The translations under genes were made by a program, and so were the position numbers. A stretch of DNA of 64,000 bases from G965230615 sp965230615. Its GTDB lineage: Bacteria; Pseudomonadota; Gammaproteobacteria; HTCC5015. The stretch covers positions 1,178,001 to 1,242,000 of the forward strand of contig OZ246012.1 in NCBI GenBank assembly GCA_965230615.1, given 5' to 3'. This document shows positions 17,862 through 26,399 of this stretch, one piece after another (within the stretch, counting starts at the first letter, position 1; each line of letters starts with the position of its first letter). The notes under the pieces are model-generated. The model worked only from the letters and a program-made list of their open reading frames with translations, searched no databases and was not told the origin of the DNA.

Positions 17862-19028
17862 TTACAGTAGTCTTACTGCCAAAACGCCACTAATTTCTTT
17901 GATCTTAGCGACGACATTGTCACTCACCGCTGAGCCAGCGTCCAACAGTGTATAGGCAATATCACCTCGAGACTCGTTAACCATATGCACAATATTCACA
18001 TTTTCACTGCCTAATACATGCGATATTTGGCTAACCATATCCGGGCGGTTTTCATTCACCACGGCAATACGCTGCTCGCCCGCACGCGGTAAATTAACCG
18101 CAGGGAAGTTAACTGAGTTACGCACATTGCCATTTTCTAGATAGTCACGTACCTGATCAGCAACCATCATGGCACAATTCTCTTCAGCTTCGGCAGTAGA
18201 GGCACCTAAGTGAGGCAAGGTAATCACTTTATCGTTACCCTTGAGCTGATTGGTTGGAAAGTCGGTCACATAAGTGGCTATCTTGCCCGTTTCAATCGCA
18301 TCGAGCACTGCACCATCATCAACAATACCGCCTCGCGCAAAGTTCAATACAACAGCACCTTCAGGCATTAATGCTAAACGCTCAGCGTTGAGTAAATTAC
18401 GCGTTGCATCAATCAATGGCACATGAAATGTGACAAAGTCGGTCTTGCTCAATAGATCATCAATACTCGCAGCATGTTCAATATCGGACGACAGCTTCCA
18501 GGCACTTTGTACGGTAATAGCAGGATCAAAGCCAATTACGCGCATACCTAAATCACGCGCCGCATTAGCTACCTGCACACCAATCGCACCTAAACCAACA
18601 ACCCCCAGTGTACGGCCCGGCAATTCATAACCGGCATAAGCTTTTTTACCCGCTTCGACTTTTTTATTTAACTCAGCATCATCGGTTTCTTCCAAACCAA
18701 TCGTATAACGCCAAGCTTGTGGAATATTACGACAAGCTAATAATAAGCCAGCTAATACAAGCTCTTTTACCGCATTGGCATTAGCACCCGGTGCATTAAA
18801 TACGCAGACACCTGCCTTACTCATTTTATCAAGCGGAATATTGTTAACACCCGCGCCTGCACGGCCAACGGCTTTTAAGTTAGCCGGCACATCCATATCG
18901 TGCATTTTAAAAGAACGAACTAAAATGGCATCAGGATTTTGAATCTCAGAAGCCACTTCATAATCATCTCTAGGCAAACGATCTAATCCTTTGGCAGAGA
19001 TATTATTCAGCGTTAAGACTTTATACAT
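17862..19028 (-). CDS. serA: D-3-phosphoglycerate dehydrogenase
   Basis: A 388-residue enzyme for the first step of serine synthesis. It has the NAD-binding GVVGLGAIGVQVA, the catalytic Arg in NFARGGIVDD and the His of LPHLGAST. A C-terminal ACT domain (about 315-388, RIAVVNENRPDMVSQISH) implies serine feedback. AAAGG lies about seven bases before the ATG. Its position between serC and pheA is unusual: the classical block is gyrA-serC-pheA-hisC-tyrA. Placing serA beside serC groups two steps of the serine pathway. Confidence 0.95.
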   Translation of the reverse strand: MYKVLTLNNISAKGLDRLPRDDYEVASEIQNPDAILVRSFKMHDMDVPANLKAVGRAGAGVNNIPLDKMSKAGVCVFNAPGANANAVKELVLAGLLLACRNIPQAWRYTIGLEETDDAELNKKVEAGKKAYAGYELPGRTLGVVGLGAIGVQVANAARDLGMRVIGFDPAITVQSAWKLSSDIEHAASIDDLLSKTDFVTFHVPLIDATRNLLNAERLALMPEGAVVLNFARGGIVDDGAVLDAIETGKIATYVTDFPTNQLKGNDKVITLPHLGASTAEAEENCAMMVADQVRDYLENGNVRNSVNFPAVNLPRAGEQRIAVVNENRPDMVSQISHVLGSENVNIVHMVNESRGDIAYTLLDAGSAVSDNVVAKIKEISGVLAVRLL

Positions 19029-19127
19029 AAATTACCTTTAACAAAAAAATTAAAAACTGTGTTTAACCTTAAGTAGCTCAGCACTTAAACTGACATTGCA
19101 TGCCGCTTATAGAGCTTAGCCGGGAAA

Positions 19128-20210
19128 TTAGCCATGACTGCGTTCGAACGCTTGCATAAACGCAATCAAGGCATCAACGCCCGCCTCAGGCATTGCGTTG
19201 TAAACACTCGCCCGCATACCACCAACTGAACGGTGGCCTTTTAAGGTTGTTAAATTGTTAGCAGTTGCTTCTTTTAAGAAAGTCGCATCCAGCTCAGGAT
19301 TCGCCAGTGTAAAAGGTATGTTCATCCAGGAGCGACTGGCAACTTCAACAGGGTTGGCGTAGAAGTCTGAACCATCTATTGCCGCATAAAGTTTGTCAGC
19401 TTTGCGCTTATTCAGCTCACCCATGGCCGCTAAACCACCATTGCGTTTGAGCCACTGGAACACCAAACCCGCCAAATACCAGGCATAAGTTGGCGGCGTG
19501 TTCATCATTGAATCATTCTCTGCCTGCTTGGCATAATCATAAAGCATCGAACTTGGCTGAATGGTTTCACCAATTAAGTCATCACGCACTATCACAACTG
19601 TAATACCGGCTGGCCCAATATTTTTTTGCGCACCAGCATAGATTAAACCAAACTTGCTCACATCAACCGGACGAGACAAAATCGTCGATGACATATCAGC
19701 TACCAAAGGCACATCACCAGTCTCTGGCACCCAATGAAATTCGACACCACCAATGGTTTCATTTGGCGTGTAATGCACATAAGCGGCATTGCTATCGAGT
19801 TGCCATGTATCAAATGCCGGAATGCTGGTAAAGTTGCCTGCTTCACCGCTGGCAGCCACATTAACATTGCAATAGCGCTTACCTTCGGCAATAGCTTTTT
19901 TACTCCAGGCACCGGTATTAATATAATCAGCACCGGTTTTACCGCGCAATAAGTTTGCCGGTATCATGGAAAATTGCAGTGTTGCACCACCTTGCAAAAA
20001 CAACACTTTGTAGTTATCTGGAATTGACATCAGCTCGCGCAAATCCGCTTCAGCCTGTGCGGCCACCGAAACAAACTCCTTACCGCGATGACTCATTTCC
20101 ATAATAGAGGCACCACTACCTTGCCAGCTTGCCATTTCTTCGCTGGCTTGCTGCAATACCTCTTCCGGCAACATGGCCGGCCCTGCACTAAAATTATAAA
20201 CGCGTGACAT
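19128..20210 (-). CDS. serC: Phosphoserine aminotransferase
   Basis: A 360-residue class V PLP aminotransferase converting 3-phosphohydroxypyruvate to phosphoserine. The start YNFSAGPAMLPEEVL is diagnostic, and the PLP lysine is in IYAGAQKNIGPAG. Length matches E. coli SerC, and the enzyme also serves pyridoxine synthesis. GAGG lies seven bases before the ATG. It is 106 bases downstream of gyrA and about 100 bases upstream of serA, so it may have its own promoter. Confidence 0.97.
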   Translation of the reverse strand: MSRVYNFSAGPAMLPEEVLQQASEEMASWQGSGASIMEMSHRGKEFVSVAAQAEADLRELMSIPDNYKVLFLQGGATLQFSMIPANLLRGKTGADYINTGAWSKKAIAEGKRYCNVNVAASGEAGNFTSIPAFDTWQLDSNAAYVHYTPNETIGGVEFHWVPETGDVPLVADMSSTILSRPVDVSKFGLIYAGAQKNIGPAGITVVIVRDDLIGETIQPSSMLYDYAKQAENDSMMNTPPTYAWYLAGLVFQWLKRNGGLAAMGELNKRKADKLYAAIDGSDFYANPVEVASRSWMNIPFTLANPELDATFLKEATANNLTTLKGHRSVGGMRASVYNAMPEAGVDALIAFMQAFERSHG

Positions 20211-20316
20211 TACAACCTCTGTTTCATATATTTAAAAATCTGTAGCCCGGCAAAACACACTTGTGGTGTCGCTGCCCCATTAATACATCAATATAACTAT
20301 ACGATTGTATTTAACA

Positions 20317-22947
20317 CTAACCCTGTTCGGGCTCTGCTGTATCCTGATCAGGGCCAGTATTATCAGTATCAACATCATCTTGTGAGGCATTATCAATAAC
20401 ACCTTCTTCAACATCTTCATCACCGAAGTTGGCAATACGCTCAACTTCGACCAGGTTCTCACCTTCGTTCAAACGAATTAAGCGGACACCTTGTGTATTA
20501 CGCCCCATCTCAGAAATATCACCCACAGCGGTACGCACTAATATACCACCGTCGGAGATCAGCATAATTTCATCGTCGTCTGTGACCCGCACAGCACCGA
20601 CGACTTTACCGTTACGCTCATTGGTCTGAATCGACACGACGCCTTGACCACCACGGCCTTGCACAGGGTACTGCTCTACCAATGTGCGCTTACCGAAACC
20701 ATTTGCAGTCGCAGTTAACACCGCACCTTCATCGGCAATCATTAAGGCGATTACCTCTTGGTCATCCTGCATCTTAATACCACGTACGCCTGCCGCAGTA
20801 CGACCCATGGGCCGTACATCAGCTTCATTAAAACGAATCGCTTTACCGGCATCAGTGCAAACCATCATCTGCCGCTGACCATCGGTTAACGCCACATCGA
20901 CCAGTTGATCACCTTCACGAATTTCAATCGCACGGATACCACTGGCACGCGGTCGCGAGAACTGTGATAGCGGTGTACGCTTCACTGTGCCACTGCTGGT
21001 TGCCATAAACAGGTATTGATCTTCATTAAACTCGCGGACAGCCAGCAAGGCATTAATACGTTCACCCTCTTCTAATGGCAGCAGGTTCACAATCGGCTTA
21101 CCGCGCGAAGTACGGCTGGCTATTGGCAGCTCGTAAACCTTTAACCAATACAACTTACCCTTACTAGAGAAACACAATAATGTGTCATGCGTATTAGCAA
21201 TAAACAGCTTATCGACGAAGTCTTCTTGTTTCATCTTTGTAGCAGCTTTACCACGGCCACCACGGCGTTGTGTCTTGTAATCTGATAATGGTTGTGCTTT
21301 GGCATAGCCTTCATGCGAAAGTGTAACAACGACATTTTCTTCGCTTATTAAGTCTTCAACCGTTAAGTCAGACTGGTCAGCTTGAATCACAGTACGGCGT
21401 TGATCACCAAACTGCTCAACCACATCGGTCAGCTCATCGCGAATAACCTGCATTAAACGGTCTGGGTTACTCAAAATATCAAGCAGGTCTTTAATTTTTT
21501 CTAATAAATCGCCGTACTCATCAACGATCTTATCTTGCTCTAAGCCGGTTAAACGATGTAGACGTAACTCTAAAATGGCTTGGGCTTGCGCTTCAGACAA
21601 ACGATAGCCATCTTCATTTAAGCCATATTCTTCGCCCAGCTCATCCGGGCGTGACATATCCGCATTGGCGCGACTGAGCATATCGCTGACCACACCAGAG
21701 CGCCAGGTTTTAGCGACCAGTTGTGCTTTGGCTTCTGCCGGATTGGCCGAGGCTTTTATCAATGCGATCACTTCATCAATATTGGCCAGTGCTACCGCCA
21801 GACCTTCTAATTCATGCGCGCGCTTACGTGCTTTGCGCAGGTCAAAGATTGTCCGCCGGGTAACGACATCACGCCGGTGATTGATAAAAGCTTCAAGAAT
21901 TTCTTTCAGGTTCAGCAGTTTTGGCTGGCCATTAACCAGCGCCACCATATTCATACCGAATACAGTCTGCATTTGGGTTTGGTTATACAGGTTGTTCAGT
22001 ACCACTTCAGCGACTTCACCGCGGCGTATCTCGATCACGACGCGCATGCCGTCTTTATCAGACTCATCTCGAATTTCTGTAATACCTTCGAGTTTTTTAT
22101 CGCGAACCAGCTCGGCAATCTTTTCCTGCAAACGCGCTTTGTTTACCTGATAAGGCAACTCGGTAATGACGATCCGCTCTTTGCCATTCTTATCATCGGT
22201 TTCAATATCAGCACGTGCACGTACCAATACCCGGCCACGGCCAGTGCGATAGGCACGACGGATACCGGCGGCACCATTGATAATACCCGCCGTAGGAAAG
22301 TCCGGGCCAGGCAAGTGTTGCATCAAGTCATTGATATCAAGGCTGGGGTTATCGATTAGGGCCACACAAGCGTTGACCACTTCGTTTAAGTTGTGCGGCG
22401 GAATATTGGTCGCCATGCCCACCGCGATGCCCGAGGAGCCATTGACCAATAAATTCGGAATTTTGCTCGGCAGTACCGAAGGCTCATGCTCGGAGTTGTC
22501 ATAGTTGGCAACGAAGTCAACCGTATCCTTCTCTAAATCAGCCAGCATCTCATGGGCTAATTTTGACATCCGCACTTCGGTATAACGCATGGCCGCCGGT
22601 GCATCACCATCGACCGAGCCGAAGTTACCCTGCCCATCAATCAGCATATAGCGCATGGAAAATGGCTGCGCCATCCGCACCATGGTGTCATACACGGCGG
22701 AATCACCGTGTGGATGGTATTTACCGATAACATCACCCACAACACGGGCTGATTTTTTATACGGTTTGTTCCAATCATTACCCAGTACGCTCATCGCATA
22801 CAATACGCGACGGTGTACAGGTTTGAGACCATCCCTGACATCAGGCAAAGCACGCCCAACGATAACGCTCATAGCGTAATCAAGATACGATTGGCGCATC
22901 TCGTCTTCTAGATTTACCGGAAAAATTTCTTTAGCGATTTCGGCCAT
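20317..22947 (-). CDS. gyrA: DNA gyrase subunit A
   Basis: An 876-residue topoisomerase subunit. The breakage-reunion domain has the HPHGDSAVYD quinolone pocket with Ser83 and Asp87 (E. coli numbering, unmutated type) and the catalytic Tyr in AAMRYTEVRMS. The C-terminal beta-pinwheel includes the GyrA box QRRGGRGK, so this is gyrase rather than ParC. The tail is acidic and rich in Asp/Glu/Thr (about 845-876), a feature that modulates DNA wrapping in E. coli GyrA. It is transcribed away from mtnA across a 243-base gap. Confidence 0.98.
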   Translation of the reverse strand: MAEIAKEIFPVNLEDEMRQSYLDYAMSVIVGRALPDVRDGLKPVHRRVLYAMSVLGNDWNKPYKKSARVVGDVIGKYHPHGDSAVYDTMVRMAQPFSMRYMLIDGQGNFGSVDGDAPAAMRYTEVRMSKLAHEMLADLEKDTVDFVANYDNSEHEPSVLPSKIPNLLVNGSSGIAVGMATNIPPHNLNEVVNACVALIDNPSLDINDLMQHLPGPDFPTAGIINGAAGIRRAYRTGRGRVLVRARADIETDDKNGKERIVITELPYQVNKARLQEKIAELVRDKKLEGITEIRDESDKDGMRVVIEIRRGEVAEVVLNNLYNQTQMQTVFGMNMVALVNGQPKLLNLKEILEAFINHRRDVVTRRTIFDLRKARKRAHELEGLAVALANIDEVIALIKASANPAEAKAQLVAKTWRSGVVSDMLSRANADMSRPDELGEEYGLNEDGYRLSEAQAQAILELRLHRLTGLEQDKIVDEYGDLLEKIKDLLDILSNPDRLMQVIRDELTDVVEQFGDQRRTVIQADQSDLTVEDLISEENVVVTLSHEGYAKAQPLSDYKTQRRGGRGKAATKMKQEDFVDKLFIANTHDTLLCFSSKGKLYWLKVYELPIASRTSRGKPIVNLLPLEEGERINALLAVREFNEDQYLFMATSSGTVKRTPLSQFSRPRASGIRAIEIREGDQLVDVALTDGQRQMMVCTDAGKAIRFNEADVRPMGRTAAGVRGIKMQDDQEVIALMIADEGAVLTATANGFGKRTLVEQYPVQGRGGQGVVSIQTNERNGKVVGAVRVTDDDEIMLISDGGILVRTAVGDISEMGRNTQGVRLIRLNEGENLVEVERIANFGDEDVEEGVIDNASQDDVDTDNTGPDQDTAEPEQG

Positions 22948-23126
22948 TACTTGCCATCAATGTGAGTTATTAATACAGCAAAATAGGAATTATTTTATGA
23001 ATTCAACAGACGCACTTGTTCTAATTCATACCCCAGCAACCAAGCTCGGCATTTTACCACACCCTTGGGTACCACTGCATCCCATGATTCGACGCTGAGA
23101 GGGCAGCTGAGAAGCTTAGACCAGGC

Positions 23127-23153
23127 AAAAGCCCTAAAAACAGGGGGTTTTTT
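23127..23153 (-). terminator. Possible terminator after mtnA
   Basis: A short hairpin (CCCT/AGGG, loop of six) flanked by an A run on one side and a T run on the other, so it could act weakly in either direction. It lies about 40 bases past the mtnA stop. The stem is only four pairs, so this is tentative. Confidence 0.35.
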
Positions 23154-23190
23154 AGCTTAGGCAAGCAAAATTGCCACAATACAGGGCGGT

Positions 23191-24240
23191 TTAGGCAAAT
23201 ATCGCAAGCATTTTTTCTCGGTCTGGCGCGTGAATAAGGCCTTTTTCTGTCACAATCACATCAATCAGGGCCGCTGGCGTTACATCAAAGACCGGATTCC
23301 AGGCATTCACGCCAACGGCCCCCAGCTGCTGGCCTGCCACTTGTGATATTTCAGTCGCTGCCCGATGCTCGATAGGGATATCATCACCACAGCCAAGCTG
23401 CATATCCACGGTACTACTGGGGGCGACGACCATAAACTTAACACCATGCTGCCGCGCCAGCACGGCCATTGTATAGGTACCGATTTTATTGGCGACATCA
23501 CCATTGGCGGTGATGCGGTCTGCCCCGACAATCACCCAGTGCACTGCTTGAGTACGCATTAAACTGGCAGCAGCACTATCGACTAATAAAGCAACCGGGA
23601 TAGCTTCTTTAGCCAGCTCCCAGGCAGTAAGACGCGAGCCCTGTAACCAGGGGCGTGTTTCGTTAGCATAGACTTGTTTGAGCTTGCCTTGAGCAAACGC
23701 TGTGCGAATGACCCCTAACGCCGTACCATGTCCGGCCGTCGCCAAAGCACCGGTATTACAATGGGTCAGCACAACGGCATCTTGTGGTAGTAACGCAGCC
23801 CCCATCGCTGCCATCTGCTGATTGGCAGCCACATCCTCGGCATGCAGCTGCTGCGCTAGGGCTAATAAAGCAGGCAGCGCTGTCGGTTTTAATGATCGAC
23901 CTTCGATATGCTGCTGCAACAAAGCCTGCATTTGCGCCAGCGCCCAGCCGAGGTTGACGGCGGTTGGTCGAGAATGAGCCAATCGCTCAATATCTTGCAC
24001 GACAAGAGCTGCCTCCCCTGCCGCCTTTAAGGCCTGTTGCACTGACAAAGCCACAGCATAAGCGGCTGCAATACCAATCGCTGGCGCACCACGCACCACC
24101 ATATCTTTAATGGCTTGCGCCACTGCCGGAGCATCTTTGAGCGACAAATAACACTCTTCCGCGGGCAGCAGACGCTGATCTAACAAGATTAAAGTATCAT
24201 CGCGCCATTCGATCGCGTTGATGCGGGTGTTATGACTCAT
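23191..24240 (-). CDS. mtnA: Methylthioribose-1-phosphate isomerase
   Basis: A 349-residue enzyme of the methionine salvage pathway that isomerises 5-methylthioribose 1-phosphate to the ribulose form. Family signatures are VVRGAPAIGIAAAYA near the N-terminus, the catalytic Cys in LTHCNTGALAT, the Asp in GADRITANGDVANKIGTY, and the eIF2B-like C-terminal fold. No mtnN, mtnB or mtnD neighbours are in the window. Placement upstream of gyrA is common in Pseudomonas-like genomes. Confidence 0.96.
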   Translation of the reverse strand: MSHNTRINAIEWRDDTLILLDQRLLPAEECYLSLKDAPAVAQAIKDMVVRGAPAIGIAAAYAVALSVQQALKAAGEAALVVQDIERLAHSRPTAVNLGWALAQMQALLQQHIEGRSLKPTALPALLALAQQLHAEDVAANQQMAAMGAALLPQDAVVLTHCNTGALATAGHGTALGVIRTAFAQGKLKQVYANETRPWLQGSRLTAWELAKEAIPVALLVDSAAASLMRTQAVHWVIVGADRITANGDVANKIGTYTMAVLARQHGVKFMVVAPSSTVDMQLGCGDDIPIEHRAATEISQVAGQQLGAVGVNAWNPVFDVTPAALIDVIVTEKGLIHAPDREKMLAIFA

Positions 24241-24317
24241 TAAGCAACCTGCAGCTCAAATAGGCATTAGCAATAGAAAAAGTGGGCGGAGTATAACATG
24301 CCTAACAGCAGTGCTCG

Positions 24318-24740
24318 CTAACGACACTCATAAACCTCAGCCAAATCTGCCAGTGACTGCGCCAGCAACTGCTGTAAAACAGCAGTATCGATATCATCGA
24401 GTTTCTTTATATATAGGCAAGACTTGCCAGTCTTATATTTACCCAGTTTTTTCATTAAGGCACCATACCGACTGAAGCCCAGCATAATGTATATGGAGAT
24501 ATTCTGCTTGCGCGGCGCAAAGCCGGTCATCATCCAGTCGCCTTCGCGACCCGTTTTATATTTATAATGGTAGCTGCCAAAGCCAACAATGGAAGTCCCC
24601 CATAGCTTTGGCTTTTTGCCAGTGATTTTACGCATCATGCTGGCCAGCGCTTTACAGTCTTTGCGCTGCTGCGGATCTTCAATCGCATTGGTAAATGCAC
24701 TCACACTTTGCGTGGTCGGTTTGGTTTTCAGCTCACTCAT
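24318..24740 (-). CDS. DUF1801 domain protein
   Basis: A 140-residue cytoplasmic protein of the DUF1801 (YdhG-like) family, recognised from the WGTSIVGFGSYHYKY block, then RKQNISIYIM and GKSCLYIKKLDDID. Function is unknown. I chose the ATG at 24740 because AAGGTAAGG lies just before it; a GTG at 24764 would extend the protein by eight residues without such a site. The LuxR-type gene ends 64 bases upstream on the same strand, so the two may be cotranscribed. Confidence 0.85.
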   Translation of the reverse strand: MSELKTKPTTQSVSAFTNAIEDPQQRKDCKALASMMRKITGKKPKLWGTSIVGFGSYHYKYKTGREGDWMMTGFAPRKQNISIYIMLGFSRYGALMKKLGKYKTGKSCLYIKKLDDIDTAVLQQLLAQSLADLAEVYECR

Positions 24741-24804
24741 TGCCTTACCTTTATGTTGGCCCACATGACTGCTTGCACAGCATCATACTCAAAACTCACT
24801 GTAT

Positions 24805-25395
24805 TCATCTAGTTTTGTTGGCCTCGGCGGGTAATAGGTCTTCTAGGAAGAAAGCCGATAGCTCGGCCCGACCAGCCAAGCCAGCTTTGGCATAGACATG
24901 TGCCGCTTGTTGTCGAACGGTTCGCTCGCCCGGACTGCGGAATTGCGCAATATCCTTAAAACTGAAGCCTTTGAGCAACATAACAGCGACTTCCTTTTCA
25001 GCTTTGGACAAATCCCATTCCATAAGCTGTTCATTGACCATTTTGCTCAAGCCTTGCATTAATTCAGCCGCTCGCGCCTGCCATGCCTGGGCTGCCTGAT
25101 GACGCTTATGCAGCTCACCGGCCAACAAAGTACTCTGCCGACGTCGAGCCAAGGGGACATGCCGCCAGATATACGCCAACAGAAATAGCATGATCGATAC
25201 ATAAACGAGATCGGTCACCACCATCAGCCAGTCATTCAGGCCACGGGTATCTTCGAGAAAATCCTGCACGCCAAAAGCAATCACCAGAATTAAACCAATA
25301 CTGACCACCCGGCGCTCTTTATTGTGCAATCCGAGCACTTCCTGCTCTTGGTCATCTGTTAGATAAGGGCTTTTTAGCCTGCTGTTTTTACTCAT
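24805..25395 (-). CDS. Membrane-anchored LuxR-type transcriptional regulator
   Basis: A 196-residue protein. Two hydrophobic helices (about 31-50 and 58-78) are followed by a coiled segment and a C-terminal GerE/LuxR helix-turn-helix (about 128-188: DLSKAEKEVAVMLLKGFSFKDIA then ERTVRQQAAHVYAKAGL). The RQQ segment sits at the recognition helix. There is no receiver or autoinducer domain, so the membrane part may sense the signal, as in ToxR-like one-component regulators; that is inference. It is divergent from the MipA/OmpV-like gene across 95 bases, making that gene a natural candidate target. Confidence 0.8.
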   Translation of the reverse strand: MSKNSRLKSPYLTDDQEQEVLGLHNKERRVVSIGLILVIAFGVQDFLEDTRGLNDWLMVVTDLVYVSIMLFLLAYIWRHVPLARRRQSTLLAGELHKRHQAAQAWQARAAELMQGLSKMVNEQLMEWDLSKAEKEVAVMLLKGFSFKDIAQFRSPGERTVRQQAAHVYAKAGLAGRAELSAFFLEDLLPAEANKTR

Positions 25396-25474
25396 ATTTT
25401 TGATTCTCTAACGTATGTCCGATGTCACGCCAGGGATAAACACTGACAATCTTCTCAATTTCCACAACGTTATT

Positions 25475-25493
25475 TCGAGTGATAATCATTATG
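25475..25493 (+). promoter_or_regulatory. Possible Fur-like box over the MipA/OmpV start
   Basis: The GATAATCATTAT core at 25481-25492 matches the right two-thirds of the Fur consensus (about 14 of 19 positions by hand). It overlaps the proposed ATG at 25491. Such AT-rich matches can arise by chance. Confidence 0.3.
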
Positions 25494-26321
25494 TATAAAA
25501 CCACGTTTATTTCATCAGCAATATTGGTCTATGGCTTGAGCCTATTGGCTTGCTTCAGTAGCCAGGCGAACCCTGAATACAACCCCAGCACTCCCTGGTA
25601 TTTAGCCGGGCGTCCCAGCGGCTGGTATTATGATGCATTCCTCGGACTAGAGCGAGAGCTGGCCTATACCGGCTCAGATCAATATTCATCAGAAGTTGGC
25701 GCCGATCTACGGGCGTTTTATACATCGCAAAAGGGGCATCGCTATTTTATTGCACTGGGCGAGACTGGCGCTTACTGGCAATTCAGCGACAGCCTTATAT
25801 TAGGTACGATATTGGAATTTGAGTCTGGCCGAGAAAATAGTGATGACCCAATCTTGCGCGAATTTCCAACTCTCAGAGATACACTGCAAGGGCAATTTTC
25901 CATCAACCAACGCTGGGATAACTGGGGTTTCAGCGTTGTTTTTCAACCCGATATCTTAGATCGTGGTAAAGGGCCGGTGTACTTTGTTGGCTTAAGCTAT
26001 GACATTTTAGTCTTCGATAAATTACGCTTGAGCTACACGATGGATATTAGTTTCTCTGATGCTGAACATATCAATACTGAGGTAGGCATCACACCGGCAG
26101 TGGCAGCACGCAGTGGTTTGTCCACCTACACTGCTGACAGCGGCTACAAATCGACCACGCTGAGTGTGAATGCTGGCTATAGGCTTGCCTCACAATGGCA
26201 GTTGATCGTCAATATTGAAACGGAATTTTATGGCAGTAATATGAGTGACAGCCCGCTGATCTCACAAGAAGGTGAAAAGTTTAACTATGAACTGAGCTTA
26301 GGGCTGCGATACGACTTTTAA
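25491..26321 (+). CDS. MipA/OmpV-like outer-membrane beta-barrel
   Basis: A 276-residue outer-membrane protein. A signal peptide (about 1-26, ending in SSQA) is followed by alternating hydrophobic/aromatic strands and a terminal Phe (LGLRYDF), typical of barrels inserted by BAM. The overall pattern resembles the MipA/OmpV family, which is linked to scaffolding of murein hydrolases and to envelope stress. I chose ATG 25491 over GTG 25479, and neither has a strong ribosome site. The gene is divergent from the membrane LuxR-type regulator and ends against the histidine kinase gene. Confidence 0.7.
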   Translation: MYKTTFISSAILVYGLSLLACFSSQANPEYNPSTPWYLAGRPSGWYYDAFLGLERELAYTGSDQYSSEVGADLRAFYTSQKGHRYFIALGETGAYWQFSDSLILGTILEFESGRENSDDPILREFPTLRDTLQGQFSINQRWDNWGFSVVFQPDILDRGKGPVYFVGLSYDILVFDKLRLSYTMDISFSDAEHINTEVGITPAVAARSGLSTYTADSGYKSTTLSVNAGYRLASQWQLIVNIETEFYGSNMSDSPLISQEGEKFNYELSLGLRYDF

Positions 26322-26340
26322 AGTAAAACTTAACTGGCTG

Positions 26341-26391
26341 GGCATTAGGTAGGCATGAGAAATAAACAAGCGTGCCTATCATAACAATGCC
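26341..26391. terminator. Nested hairpin between convergent genes
   Basis: An inner stem TAGGCATG/CGTGCCTA (26350-26357 with 26371-26378) lies inside an outer GGCATT/AATGCC pair. It occupies the 78-base gap between two convergent genes, as a bidirectional terminator would, but it has no T run. Confidence 0.4.
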
Positions 26392-26399
26392 GGATTAGT

